From Bacteroidota bacterium (GTDB lineage: Bacteria > Bacteroidota > Kryptoniia > Kryptoniales > JAKASW01): a DNA stretch of 11,919 bases. Under the pieces are notes generated by a model. It saw nothing but the letters and a program-made list of their open reading frames with translations, ran no database searches and was not told where the DNA came from. The translations under genes were made by a program, and so were the position numbers. The DNA lies in assembly GCA_021796055.1 (NCBI GenBank), contig JAJYOS010000101.1, positions 1 through 11,919 on the forward strand, given 5' to 3'. Shown here piece by piece: positions 4,817 through 11,780 of this stretch (positions are counted from its first letter, which is position 1; every line of letters starts with the position of its first letter).

Positions 4817-6882
4817 TATTTAATTATTAAGAACTTCCCACGCTTTATAACGCCCGTATTCAAATCTTTGACGGTAAAAAGATACAGCCCCGTCGCAATC
4901 GCCTGATCGGCGTCGGTAATCAGGTCCCACGCATGCAGCCCGCCCGGCATGACCTGAGTATTATCCGATGCGTAATGTTGAAACCACTGTATGTTCGATC
5001 CTGTGTAGGTCGAGGCATCATGCTCAAGCGTCGCGACGATGTCTCCGGCCACAGTGTAAATCCTGATTTCGCAGCGAGCGGGAAGATTGTAAAAGTAAAT
5101 CTTCTTCTCCCTTACACCCGGCCCGTCCCACACCGCCCTCGTGTAGTACGGGTTCGGGAAAACACCGACGGCGCCCGAGTCGCCCACTGCAGCGGGCGTC
5201 CCGGGAAATACTTTTGCCAAAGCGCGCACCGACGGTTGACTGGGAGTGCCGAGCGCCGCGTTGCCTTTGTCGTACGCCTCAACGCCGAAAGCGTACTGCC
5301 AGCCGTTGAGCAGGTTTGTCACCTTGTACCTGTAAACGTACTGGTTCGGATCGCCCGCGAACATTTTCGGCGGAATGATCCGGGCAGGCAAACCGGCATC
5401 GAGCCCGATCGAATCGACTAAATCGAAGTCGGCGATTTCCTGAAACGGCTCCTGCATACCTTTGAAGTCGTATCCAGGCTTCGACATGTATAACCGGTAT
5501 CCTTCAAAATTTTTCCTGTTAAGAAAAGGATCGATAATATTTTCTGGCGCGTCGTCCCAATATATGTTTGCCTCACCGTTTCCCGGCTCGACGTGAATAT
5601 GAGGAGGCGGTAATATGTTCGGAAAGATATATCGCGTTATTTTGCCGTTGCCGTCGAGATCTTCACCCGGGTCTAGTATTCCGTTGCCGTTCTTGTCCTC
5701 GCCGTTATAAGTACGCTGCGCCCAGCCCGCGTTATCGTACAGCGCCTGTCTAGACGCGACTCCGTTGGTCTGATAATCGGTTGGATTCGCCGTCTGGCTT
5801 TTGGGAGCGCAGACTATCGCATAGACCACCGTCACGCTCGAATCGGGAGCCAGAGTGAACGGTCCGACGGAGAGAAGCGTGTACCTGTTCCCCGCCTTGC
5901 CGAGATAACTCGGATTCGCGGGATTCATGTAATAGTCGCTTGGTATCGAGGTTTCCATCTTCTCGAACCTTAGCGCGTCATTGGAGGGCGAGAGAAGCTG
6001 TGCGTCTCCCGTGCCTAATCTGAACTGCCACGCTGAGAAATGCGTGTGGCTATTCAGCGAATCGAGGATCGCCGGTTGCGAGGCAACCACGGAAGAAAGT
6101 GGATCGACACCGAGAAGTTTTATCGATACATAATTGTCGGTCGGCATGTCGGAGGCGAGATGTTCCGCATCGAACGCGTAGGCAAGCCTGAGCGAATCCA
6201 CGTAACCAGTCCCTGTACCACTATAGAATGGCGTTCCCTCGGTGGGAAGCCTGAAGTTAGTATTCCTTACGACGAAGTCATTGACGAAGCCAACAAACAT
6301 TGAATCGACGGGAGTATTACCGGTATTTTTCACCTTGAAGCTAAGGATAACGAAGAAATTGGCGCTCGGATATTCCCAGGCGTAAGATTCCTGGTGTACG
6401 GAAACGTTTAGCGGAATATGCCCAACGAGTTCTTGATTTGTGGAAGGATCAACCGTGTTTGAATCTGTGTAGTTGGAGACAAAATCCTGATGGCTTATTG
6501 CTGAAGGAGAGTAATACCGCGACTCGAGGAGTGAGCTTCGCTCGGTCAAGCCGCTGTCCAACGGCTGCGTGAACTCCGAAGGGCTGCTGTAGTAGTCCGT
6601 CGTTACGGTGCTGACAAAAGGTCCCTGCCCATTCTTGTACCCGCCGATCCAAAGCCCGCCGCTGAAAAGGTGCTCTATCCTGGATCTTACAGGAGTGATC
6701 GGATATTCACACGACGGCTGCGTCGGCCAGAACGACTGATTGAAAGCATTGCCGATGCGACCGAAGCTCGTGATTGTGAGCCCGATGTTACCGATGCTGG
6801 TCGAGTTATTATCAGATACCTGACTTAGTGCTACTGCGTGTACACATAGTACGATAGTAGCAGCTCTCAAGAAATTGCGCAC
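4816..6882 (-). CDS. Large secreted protein with EF-hand-like loops and divergent T9SS-type C-terminal tail
   Basis: I place the start at GTG 6882, giving 688 residues, rather than at the first in-frame ATG (6963). From GTG the product begins with a compact signal peptide, MRNFLRAATIVLCVHAVALS|Q, cleaved near residue 20. An AAAGGG lies 7 nt upstream of the GTG, and a promoter-like sequence lies inside the longer frame. The mature protein is beta-rich and of no recognised enzyme family. Residues 396-407 (DKNGNGILDPGE) and 408-415 (DLDGNGKI) look like two adjacent calcium-binding loops. An FN3-like segment follows (about 425-555: 'PGNGEANIYWDDAPE', 'FEGYRLYMSK', 'YRYKVTNLLNGWQYAFGVEAYD'). The C-terminus from VFPNPYY (574) through IYTVAGDIVATL, GLYLFTVKD and GKFLIIK resembles a divergent T9SS sorting domain. 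It is probably first in the minus-strand operon. Function unknown; structural or binding surface protein is likely. Confidence 0.8.
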   Translation of the reverse strand: MRNFLRAATIVLCVHAVALSQVSDNNSTSIGNIGLTITSFGRIGNAFNQSFWPTQPSCEYPITPVRSRIEHLFSGGLWIGGYKNGQGPFVSTVTTDYYSSPSEFTQPLDSGLTERSSLLESRYYSPSAISHQDFVSNYTDSNTVDPSTNQELVGHIPLNVSVHQESYAWEYPSANFFVILSFKVKNTGNTPVDSMFVGFVNDFVVRNTNFRLPTEGTPFYSGTGTGYVDSLRLAYAFDAEHLASDMPTDNYVSIKLLGVDPLSSVVASQPAILDSLNSHTHFSAWQFRLGTGDAQLLSPSNDALRFEKMETSIPSDYYMNPANPSYLGKAGNRYTLLSVGPFTLAPDSSVTVVYAIVCAPKSQTANPTDYQTNGVASRQALYDNAGWAQRTYNGEDKNGNGILDPGEDLDGNGKITRYIFPNILPPPHIHVEPGNGEANIYWDDAPENIIDPFLNRKNFEGYRLYMSKPGYDFKGMQEPFQEIADFDLVDSIGLDAGLPARIIPPKMFAGDPNQYVYRYKVTNLLNGWQYAFGVEAYDKGNAALGTPSQPSVRALAKVFPGTPAAVGDSGAVGVFPNPYYTRAVWDGPGVREKKIYFYNLPARCEIRIYTVAGDIVATLEHDASTYTGSNIQWFQHYASDNTQVMPGGLHAWDLITDADQAIATGLYLFTVKDLNTGVIKRGKFLIIK

Positions 6883-6913
6883 GACACGCCCTTTATGCCC
6901 TGATTGTATTGCT

Positions 6914-6948
6914 GGTCTAAAACTAACACGTAGAAAAAAGAATGTCAA
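6914..6948 (-). promoter_or_regulatory. Putative promoter for the secreted-protein operon
   Basis: On the minus strand TTGACA (6948-6943) is followed after 17 nt by TAGTTT (6925-6920), continuing as TAGTTTTA. The first hexamer is a perfect -35. The second is weak as a sigma70 -10 but close to the Bacteroidota -7 consensus TAnnTTTG, and the distance from TTG (20 nt) suits the Bacteroidota -33/-7 arrangement. The GTG start at 6882 is about 38 nt downstream. The site supports the downstream GTG as the real start. Confidence 0.5.
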
Positions 6949-6972
6949 GGAAACTTGTATCAAAACATGGTT

Positions 6973-6986
6973 GTTAATTCATTAAC
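6973..6986. promoter_or_regulatory. Inverted repeat GTTAATTCATTAAC in the divergent intergenic region, possible operator
   Basis: Six-base arms GTTAAT and ATTAAC flank a TC centre in the gap between the divergent secreted-protein and cytochrome genes (6883-7026). A TTTAAT (6991-6996) just downstream could serve as a -10 for the cytochrome gene, although no good -35 is seen. The dyad would then overlap the spacer of that promoter. AT-rich dyads occur by chance, so this is tentative. Confidence 0.35.
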
Positions 6987-7026
6987 TGCATTTAATCGGC
7001 GGCGACAAACAACAAATGGAGAACAA

Positions 7027-7587
7027 ATGAAAACTGTCGGAATAGTGGTATCCACACTGCTGGCGGAGTTAATATTGATGATCATTTTCGTCAGCTTAGG
7101 CCTGTACAACGTGTCTACGATGTCGCCGGACCCAGGCTTCCTGCGGTGGATATTCAGTCACACCAGCGACAACTCGGCCAAGCATTATTCTGCAGGGATT
7201 GCGATCCCCTCCCTGACCGATTCCACGATGATCATCAAAGGCTATCAGCGTTACCACGAATTGTGCCAGACATGTCATAGCGGACCGGGATTGACACCGA
7301 CACCGGTCGAGAGAGGCTTGTATCCTCATCCACCTGATCTGATGCGGTCAGCAAAGCACATGGGTGCCAATCGTCTCTTCTGGGTCGCGAAAAATGGCAT
7401 TAAGAGCACCGGAATGCCGGGATTCGGTTGGACTCATTCGGACAAGCAAATCTGGTCCATCGTGGCGTTTCTTGAGAAGATGAAGAACATGACGCCGCAG
7501 GAGTACGCTGCAATGGGACAGCTGCAAGCAAAAGCCAAGAATGTCGACATGAAAATGTCGGGCCGGAAAAATGAGCGAAGGCGCTGA
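7027..7587 (+). CDS. Membrane-anchored monohaem cytochrome c
   Basis: The 186-residue product begins with an uncleaved-looking N-terminal membrane helix (about 4-27, VGIVVSTLLAELILMIIFVS) and then a periplasmic cytochrome c domain. One haem site CQTCH is at 80-84. The probable distal ligand Met130 lies in 'TGMPGFG', and 'IWSIVAFLEKM' (142-152) is the typical C-terminal helix of class I cytochromes. The GxxxYxxxCxxCHxGPG and 'GLYPHPPDL' pattern matches the cytochrome c6/cbb3-III-like (Cytochrome_CBB3) family of small electron carriers. It would shuttle electrons in the periplasm while tethered to the inner membrane; its redox partner is not encoded nearby. The ATG at 7027 is preferred over an upstream in-frame ATG at 6955, because GGAG stands 5 nt before it and the helix then begins at the N-terminus. 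The gene is divergent from the surface operon and ends at a strong terminator, so it is probably monocistronic. Confidence 0.88.
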   Translation: MKTVGIVVSTLLAELILMIIFVSLGLYNVSTMSPDPGFLRWIFSHTSDNSAKHYSAGIAIPSLTDSTMIIKGYQRYHELCQTCHSGPGLTPTPVERGLYPHPPDLMRSAKHMGANRLFWVAKNGIKSTGMPGFGWTHSDKQIWSIVAFLEKMKNMTPQEYAAMGQLQAKAKNVDMKMSGRKNERRR

Positions 7588-7617
7588 CAAGATTTAGAGA
7601 GGAACAACGCGTAACAC

Positions 7618-7655
7618 AAGCAGGCAGCGTAGAGAGGCGCTGCCTGCTTTTTTTT
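7618..7655 (+). terminator. Strong intrinsic terminator after the cytochrome c gene
   Basis: A perfect 12-bp stem, AAGCAGGCAGCG (7618-7629) with CGCTGCCTGCTT (7638-7649), closes on an 8-nt loop and runs into eight consecutive Ts (7648-7655). This is a textbook rho-independent terminator and isolates the cytochrome gene from the oxidoreductase gene downstream. Confidence 0.93.
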
Positions 7656-7737
7656 GTGATTCGAATCGCGGCTCATCACGCAGGTGAGGCGAGGCTGTTT
7701 TATATTCTACGGTGAACAAGCAAGTTGTGAGTGAAGA

Positions 7738-8733
7738 ATGTCGGACAAGTTCAGATTTGTAATAATAGGCGGCGGCAATATCGGCGGCACTTACGCGAAC
7801 GCTGTAAGCAGGATTTCGGATGCTGAGATATCGGGAGTCGTTTCGCGTCAGGGACGCGCGCCAAAGTGGGCAGACGGAAGCGTCGAAGTGGCATCGTCAT
7901 TAGCCTCGATGAAGTCTCCTTATGACGCCGTTATAATATGCACACCGAACGCGCTCCATCACGAGGGAACTATTGAAGCGGCCAGCCTCGGCAAGCATGT
8001 GCTCTGTGAGAAACCCATAGATATTTCCCTTGCCGCGGCCGATTCCATGATCGAAGCGTGCAGAAAAGCTGGGGTGAAGCTCGGCGTCGCTTACCAACGG
8101 AGGATGAGTCCCGATATCAAAGCTGTCAAAGAGCTTCTCGAAAAAGACAAACTGGGGAGAGTGTTTGCAGCCGAGCTGACTGTGAACAATTACCGCGACG
8201 ACGCTTATTATAACAGCAGCGAGTATAGAGGGACGAAGTCAGTTGACGGCGGCGGACCTTTCATGCAGCAGGCCTCACACTATATAGACATATACAGCTG
8301 GTTTTTCGGCAAGCCTGTGCGCGTAGTCAGCATGCTCGGCACATTTGTCCACGACATTGAAGTTGAGGACCATGGGGCCGCGCTCCTTAGGCACGAGAAT
8401 GGAATGATCGGAGTCATCGTCGCTTCGACGGCGGCAAAACCCGGGTTCGATGGACGGATCGAGATCCACGGTGAAAAGGGGACGCTGATTCTGGCAAATG
8501 ATGTGATCGTGAAATGGGCCATCGAAGGCGAACCCAATCCTTCGAAGCCGCGTGAGATGAAGATAGTGAGCGGCGCGTCGAGCCACACTGTCGCTGATAC
8601 GGCACTTCACGAAGCAATAATTAAGGATTTCATATCGGCAGTGCGAGGGGACCGGGAACCCGCGGTCACCGGAGAGTCGGCGAGACTTGCAACCGAAATC
8701 ATTCTCATGATTTACGATGCTTCAACAAAATGA
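7738..8733 (+). CDS. Gfo/Idh/MocA family NAD(P)-dependent oxidoreductase
   Basis: The 331-residue protein has the two-domain layout and length of the Gfo/Idh/MocA family. The N-terminal Rossmann nucleotide-binding fold carries GGGNIGG (11-17; the GxGxxG motif) after a short strand FRFVIIG, with CTPNALHHE at 68-76 and the signature EKP at 91-93. Lys92 is the expected catalytic lysine. The C-terminal substrate domain begins near 125 and contains 'GGGPFMQQASHYID' (171-184), whose His181 and Asp184 match the family's active-site positions. Members oxidise or reduce sugars, inositols or their derivatives; the sequence alone does not settle the substrate. Cytoplasmic, no signal peptide. The ribosome-binding site is weak (GTGAAGA just before the ATG). 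A TATATT at 7701-7706 could be a -10, but no -35 is convincing. It follows a terminator and has its own 80-bp leader, so it is likely transcribed alone. Confidence 0.92.
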   Translation: MSDKFRFVIIGGGNIGGTYANAVSRISDAEISGVVSRQGRAPKWADGSVEVASSLASMKSPYDAVIICTPNALHHEGTIEAASLGKHVLCEKPIDISLAAADSMIEACRKAGVKLGVAYQRRMSPDIKAVKELLEKDKLGRVFAAELTVNNYRDDAYYNSSEYRGTKSVDGGGPFMQQASHYIDIYSWFFGKPVRVVSMLGTFVHDIEVEDHGAALLRHENGMIGVIVASTAAKPGFDGRIEIHGEKGTLILANDVIVKWAIEGEPNPSKPREMKIVSGASSHTVADTALHEAIIKDFISAVRGDREPAVTGESARLATEIILMIYDASTK

Positions 8734-8851
8734 ACGACTCCAACGATATCAATTCTGCGAACATCACTTGCAAAGTCGCATTCGTGAAGGCCGGCACAAG
8801 CATTCCGATCGAAACTGTCATTAGGCACGCTTCATTCTTCTGCTTAGAAGC

Positions 8852-8894
8852 TAGAAAAGGAGCGTTAGCTTGCTTTCCTGAGTTCCCTTTTCTA
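8852..8894 (+). other. Stem-loop in the 219-bp gap between oxidoreductase and lipoprotein genes
   Basis: TAGAAAAGG (8852-8860) is the exact reverse complement of CCTTTTCTA (8886-8894), giving a 9-bp stem around a 25-nt loop. A smaller dyad, CTTCT-GCTT-AGAAG (8838-8851), lies immediately upstream. No T-run follows, so it is not a standard terminator. It could be a leader structure of the lipoprotein operon or the 3' end of the oxidoreductase mRNA. The rest of the 8734-8952 gap shows no convincing gene. Confidence 0.4.
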
Positions 8895-8952
8895 CATTTC
8901 TCGACAAAGGTTAAGTTCTTTCGATTTATTGATAAATTTTGGAGGAGAGCGT

Positions 8953-9411
8953 ATGAAATCGTCCGGTATATTATTCGTTTTGCTGGCCGTCTTGGTCGCA
9001 GGATGCATGCCATTAGTGCTGAAGCCTGCCGACTTCGCATGGCCAATCGAAGACGAGCTCAAATCAGATTCCCACGGCATGATACACGTGGACCGATACA
9101 GCCTGTCGTTCAGCATAAAACCGCTGATGTATGCAGAGCTAAAAGATTCAATCAATGTTGCAGACCGTCCGATAAGAATCATTCGCGGCACCAGGGGACA
9201 TTATTATATCACCGCGCCGAAATTCAAAAACGTTTATGTCTTCACGCAGGGAGAGGGCGGACTAGAACTCAAGAAGAAGATTCCGGTATCGAAGGAAGGG
9301 CTCGGAGCCCCGGCCTTCAATCAGCGAGCTCCATTCATCGAATTGATAAATGGAAACGAAAAGCCGATTTATTTAAACGCGGAAGGCATTCGTGAGGAGG
9401 GGGAGAAATGA
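8953..9411 (+). CDS. Small lipoprotein of unknown function
   Basis: The 152-residue product starts MKSSGILFVLLAVLVAGC: Lys2, a hydrophobic core, and a lipobox LVAGC with Cys18. Met at +2 does not signal inner-membrane retention, so outer-membrane localisation is plausible. The remainder is mostly short beta strands ('RYSLSFSIKPL', 'RPIRIIRGTRGHYYITA', 'KNVYVFTQGEGGLELKKKIPV'), with no family I can name. The ATG at 8953 is chosen over a TTG at 8929 because it has GGAGGAGAG (8941-8949) just upstream and gives a normal signal peptide. The stop overlaps the next gene's start by four bases (ATGA), so the two are translationally coupled and probably act together. Function unknown. Confidence 0.8.
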   Translation: MKSSGILFVLLAVLVAGCMPLVLKPADFAWPIEDELKSDSHGMIHVDRYSLSFSIKPLMYAELKDSINVADRPIRIIRGTRGHYYITAPKFKNVYVFTQGEGGLELKKKIPVSKEGLGAPAFNQRAPFIELINGNEKPIYLNAEGIREEGEK

Positions 9412-10694
9412 AGCAGCTAATTGAGAGAGTAAACAAATACAGGTTCAGTCTATCGGCGGTCATCGTACTCGGACTTGCCTGTAGCGCATTTGCCCAGCCG
9501 AAGTCGGACTATGAAATTGTGAAATCATTTCAGACAAAGTATAAAGCAATCAAAGAGGCAATTAGGTCGGCGAAGACGGTGCAGGAGTGTGCGGATATTA
9601 GCGCGAACATAGCCGAGCTCGAGACCGAGTACTCAGCCGACACGACACTCCTTAATAAGGCACTTTATCCAAACAGATATGACGACGAGATCAACAACGC
9701 GCAGATAGACCTCCAAATGGCGCAGAGCAGACTCGGCATAATCGAGTCCCAGGTCAACAGGATTTCGGAGCTCGAATTCCAGGTAAGGTCGCTTTCGGGA
9801 AAGATTGACAGCCTGACCAACGCAAACACGAAACTCATGGCTTCGCTAGATGTGATGGCAAAAGCGCTCGTTAGGAACAGAAGCGAGATCGATTCGATGA
9901 AGAGAATCATCGGCAGGCTGCGACAGGGACTGAGGGCGCGGGATGCCGCGATCTTCGCGCTCGTCGACAGCATGTTCATGCAGTATGGAACGAACCTGCA
10001 GACCCTTCCGGAACGCCAGAAAGGGATGCTCATCGGAAAGATGCAGCGCCATAATGTCGTGGGAACGATCCGGCAGGCCGCGGAACAGAATCTCAAGTTC
10101 CTGGAGACGACCGAGCTTTCCGGCAAAGATCTCGTTCAGACGCTGAGAGAACAGCATAAGTTCAAGTCTTATTGGAAAGGCCTCGGCCCAAGACTAACCT
10201 CCATATATGTCAACAGCAGGGATAGAGAAAGAGAAATCGCGAACATCGACACCGTCATAGCTCAATGGGGACGGAAGGCGGATTCGGCCTTGTGGGCAGG
10301 GCTATACAAAGAATTCACGAGCAACAAGGTTCCTGTCGACTCTTTCAGCAACGCCAATGAGTTCGTGGCCAGCCTCAGTAATTATTTCGATACGCAGGGA
10401 GGAAATTTGAAGGCTCCCGGCACCGAGAGAGCATCGAGGCTGCGATATTTTCTAAAGAGCGTTTGGAATCCCAGCGTCAACTCGCAATGGCTCCCGATGC
10501 TGGTCGACGAAGGCATTCTGACTCAGGCACAGGATAACCAGCTTCAGAACAAACTGCTGGCGTGGGAGGAAGGTACGAAGCCGTCGTATACCCTCCTTTA
10601 CGTCGTGATCATTCTAGTGCTCATCGCCGTAATTGTTTTCTTCATGAGGAGACGAAAACACTTGCCTCCTTCGCAATTTACATCGCAAAACTGA
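9408..10694 (+). CDS. Periplasmic coiled-coil protein with signal peptide and C-terminal membrane anchor, unknown function
   Basis: The 428-residue protein has a signal peptide ending AFA|Q at residue 29. A helical region follows with heptad-like spacing of hydrophobics (about 93-178, including 'GIIESQVNRISELEFQVRSL'), predicted coiled coil. A mixed helical domain (about 180-385) comes next, then one membrane helix (about 394-413, YTLLYVVIILVLIAVIVFFM) and a short basic tail starting RRRK. The expected topology is a periplasmic body with a C-terminal anchor in the inner membrane and about 15 residues in the cytoplasm. I recognise no catalytic motif and no named family. The start codon overlaps the stop of the lipoprotein gene (ATGA), with GGAGG 7 nt upstream. 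A lipoprotein paired with an inner-membrane-anchored coiled-coil protein could span the envelope; that is inference. A probable terminator follows the stop. Confidence 0.8.
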   Translation: MKQLIERVNKYRFSLSAVIVLGLACSAFAQPKSDYEIVKSFQTKYKAIKEAIRSAKTVQECADISANIAELETEYSADTTLLNKALYPNRYDDEINNAQIDLQMAQSRLGIIESQVNRISELEFQVRSLSGKIDSLTNANTKLMASLDVMAKALVRNRSEIDSMKRIIGRLRQGLRARDAAIFALVDSMFMQYGTNLQTLPERQKGMLIGKMQRHNVVGTIRQAAEQNLKFLETTELSGKDLVQTLREQHKFKSYWKGLGPRLTSIYVNSRDREREIANIDTVIAQWGRKADSALWAGLYKEFTSNKVPVDSFSNANEFVASLSNYFDTQGGNLKAPGTERASRLRYFLKSVWNPSVNSQWLPMLVDEGILTQAQDNQLQNKLLAWEEGTKPSYTLLYVVIILVLIAVIVFFMRRRKHLPPSQFTSQN

Positions 10695-10726
10695 TCGCTA
10701 GTTCTTTAGAATTGGAGACAACGGGA

Positions 10727-10758
10727 AGGCGGCGGACAATTGCCCGCCGTTTCTCTTT
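10727..10758 (+). terminator. Probable intrinsic terminator after the lipoprotein/coiled-coil pair
   Basis: CGGCGG (10730-10735) pairs with CCGCCG (10744-10749) across an 8-nt loop, and G-T/A-T pairs extend the stem outward (AGG with TTT). The T-rich TTTCTCTTTATT follows. The T-run is interrupted, so efficiency may be moderate. It separates the pair from the TerC gene; the remaining gap to 10817 shows no clear promoter or riboswitch. Confidence 0.6.
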
Positions 10759-10817
10759 ATTAAAGTCTCCGCGGATTCCAGTCTTCTTCAAAGGCGAGTG
10801 GACTAATTTTGGCGACT

Positions 10818-11738
10818 ATGTCGTTTGAACTGAGAGAATTTATCCTCTTCAACTTATTTGTCGTGGCCATGCTGGCGCTGGATCTCGGTGTCTTTCACCG
10901 CAAGGCTCACGAGGTGAGAGTCGGCGAGGCGCTGATATGGACCGGCGTCTGGATTGTTCTGGCTTTGCTCTTCGCCGCTGGGATCTATATGTGGCGTGGA
11001 CATGAAGATGGGCTCGGTTTCATTACGGGATATATTATCGAGAAATCTCTCAGCGTCGATAACATCTTCGTCTTCGTACTGATATTCTCATTCTTCAGAG
11101 TAGATCCCGGTTGGCAGCACAAGGTCCTTTTCTGGGGAATACTCGGCGCGCTCGTGATGCGTGCGATCTTCATCTTCGCTGGCATCGCGCTCATCCAGAA
11201 GATTCACTGGGTTATATATTTGTTTGGGGCGTTCCTTGTGTATACCGGCATAAGGATGGTCTTTCACCGGGAAGCTGAAATCCATCCCGAGAAAAACCCC
11301 GTTCTTCGAACTTTTCGCAAACTTGTTCCGGTCACCGAGGACTACAGGGGCGGTAGTTTTTTCGTCAAAGAAAATGCGCGAACGCTCGCGACTCCGCTCT
11401 TCATAGTCCTGCTGTTTATCGAGACGACCGATATTGTCTTCGCGGTCGATTCGATTCCCGCGATAATCGCCATCACCCGCGACCCGTTTATAGTTTACAC
11501 TTCAAACGTGTTTGCGATACTTGGGTTGCGAGCTTTATACTTCGCTCTTGCAGGCACAATGAAGATATTCAGATTTCTGCGTTACGGGCTTTCTTTCATA
11601 CTGGCATTCATCGGGGGCAAAATGCTAGTTTCCGGCATTTTTGAAGTTCCCGTTGCTGTCGCGCTCGGCGTTGTTTTGACTACACTCGCAATATCCGTGA
11701 TCGCATCACTTTTCAAACCAGAGGGAAAAGAGGCGTAG
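10818..11738 (+). CDS. TerC/Alx family integral membrane protein
   Basis: The 306-residue protein has many membrane helices and the TerC family hallmarks: 'NLFVVAMLALDLGVFHRKAHEV' near the N-terminus (12-33), EKSLSVDNIFVF (75-86) and ETTDIVFAVDSIPA (202-215). The acidic residues Asp81, Asp205 and Asp211 in membrane segments are conserved in the family. Length fits the Alx-like branch. TerC/Alx proteins are implicated in metal (Mn2+) export or homeostasis and, in tellurite operons, in tellurite resistance. No other ter gene is present here, so a housekeeping metal role is more likely. ATG at 10818 matches family N-termini; an in-frame TTG at 10809 would add three residues, and neither has a strong Shine-Dalgarno. 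No yybP-ykoY manganese riboswitch is recognisable in the short leader. The gene converges on the aldo/keto reductase gene to its right. Confidence 0.92.
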   Translation: MSFELREFILFNLFVVAMLALDLGVFHRKAHEVRVGEALIWTGVWIVLALLFAAGIYMWRGHEDGLGFITGYIIEKSLSVDNIFVFVLIFSFFRVDPGWQHKVLFWGILGALVMRAIFIFAGIALIQKIHWVIYLFGAFLVYTGIRMVFHREAEIHPEKNPVLRTFRKLVPVTEDYRGGSFFVKENARTLATPLFIVLLFIETTDIVFAVDSIPAIIAITRDPFIVYTSNVFAILGLRALYFALAGTMKIFRFLRYGLSFILAFIGGKMLVSGIFEVPVAVALGVVLTTLAISVIASLFKPEGKEA

Positions 11739-11780
11739 GCGAACGCCGCTTAACGCCCGCCACGCAACTCATTCTTAAGC

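Noticed and set aside
8705..9046. Minus-strand frame of 113 codons across the oxidoreductase/lipoprotein gap
   Set aside because: It overlaps both neighbouring genes antisense, has no convincing ribosome-binding site and no recognisable motif.
8730..9395. Open frame of 221 codons starting at the ATGA overlap with the oxidoreductase stop
   Set aside because: It overlaps most of the lipoprotein gene in another frame. The lipoprotein has a ribosome-binding site, lipobox and coupling to the next gene, whereas this frame shows no recognisable domain and becomes Arg/His-rich where it overlaps.
10695..10817. yybP-ykoY manganese riboswitch upstream of the TerC gene
   Set aside because: The 122-bp gap is largely taken up by a terminator hairpin, and I cannot find the riboswitch's conserved loops.
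10818..11738. Tellurite-resistance operon
   Set aside because: Only a TerC-family protein is present; no terZABDEF-type genes flank it, so tellurite resistance should not be inferred.
11725..11780. Bidirectional terminator between TerC and the aldo/keto reductase
   Set aside because: GGCGT-AGGCGA-ACGCC at the TerC stop gives only a 5-bp stem with no T-run on either strand; too weak to call.
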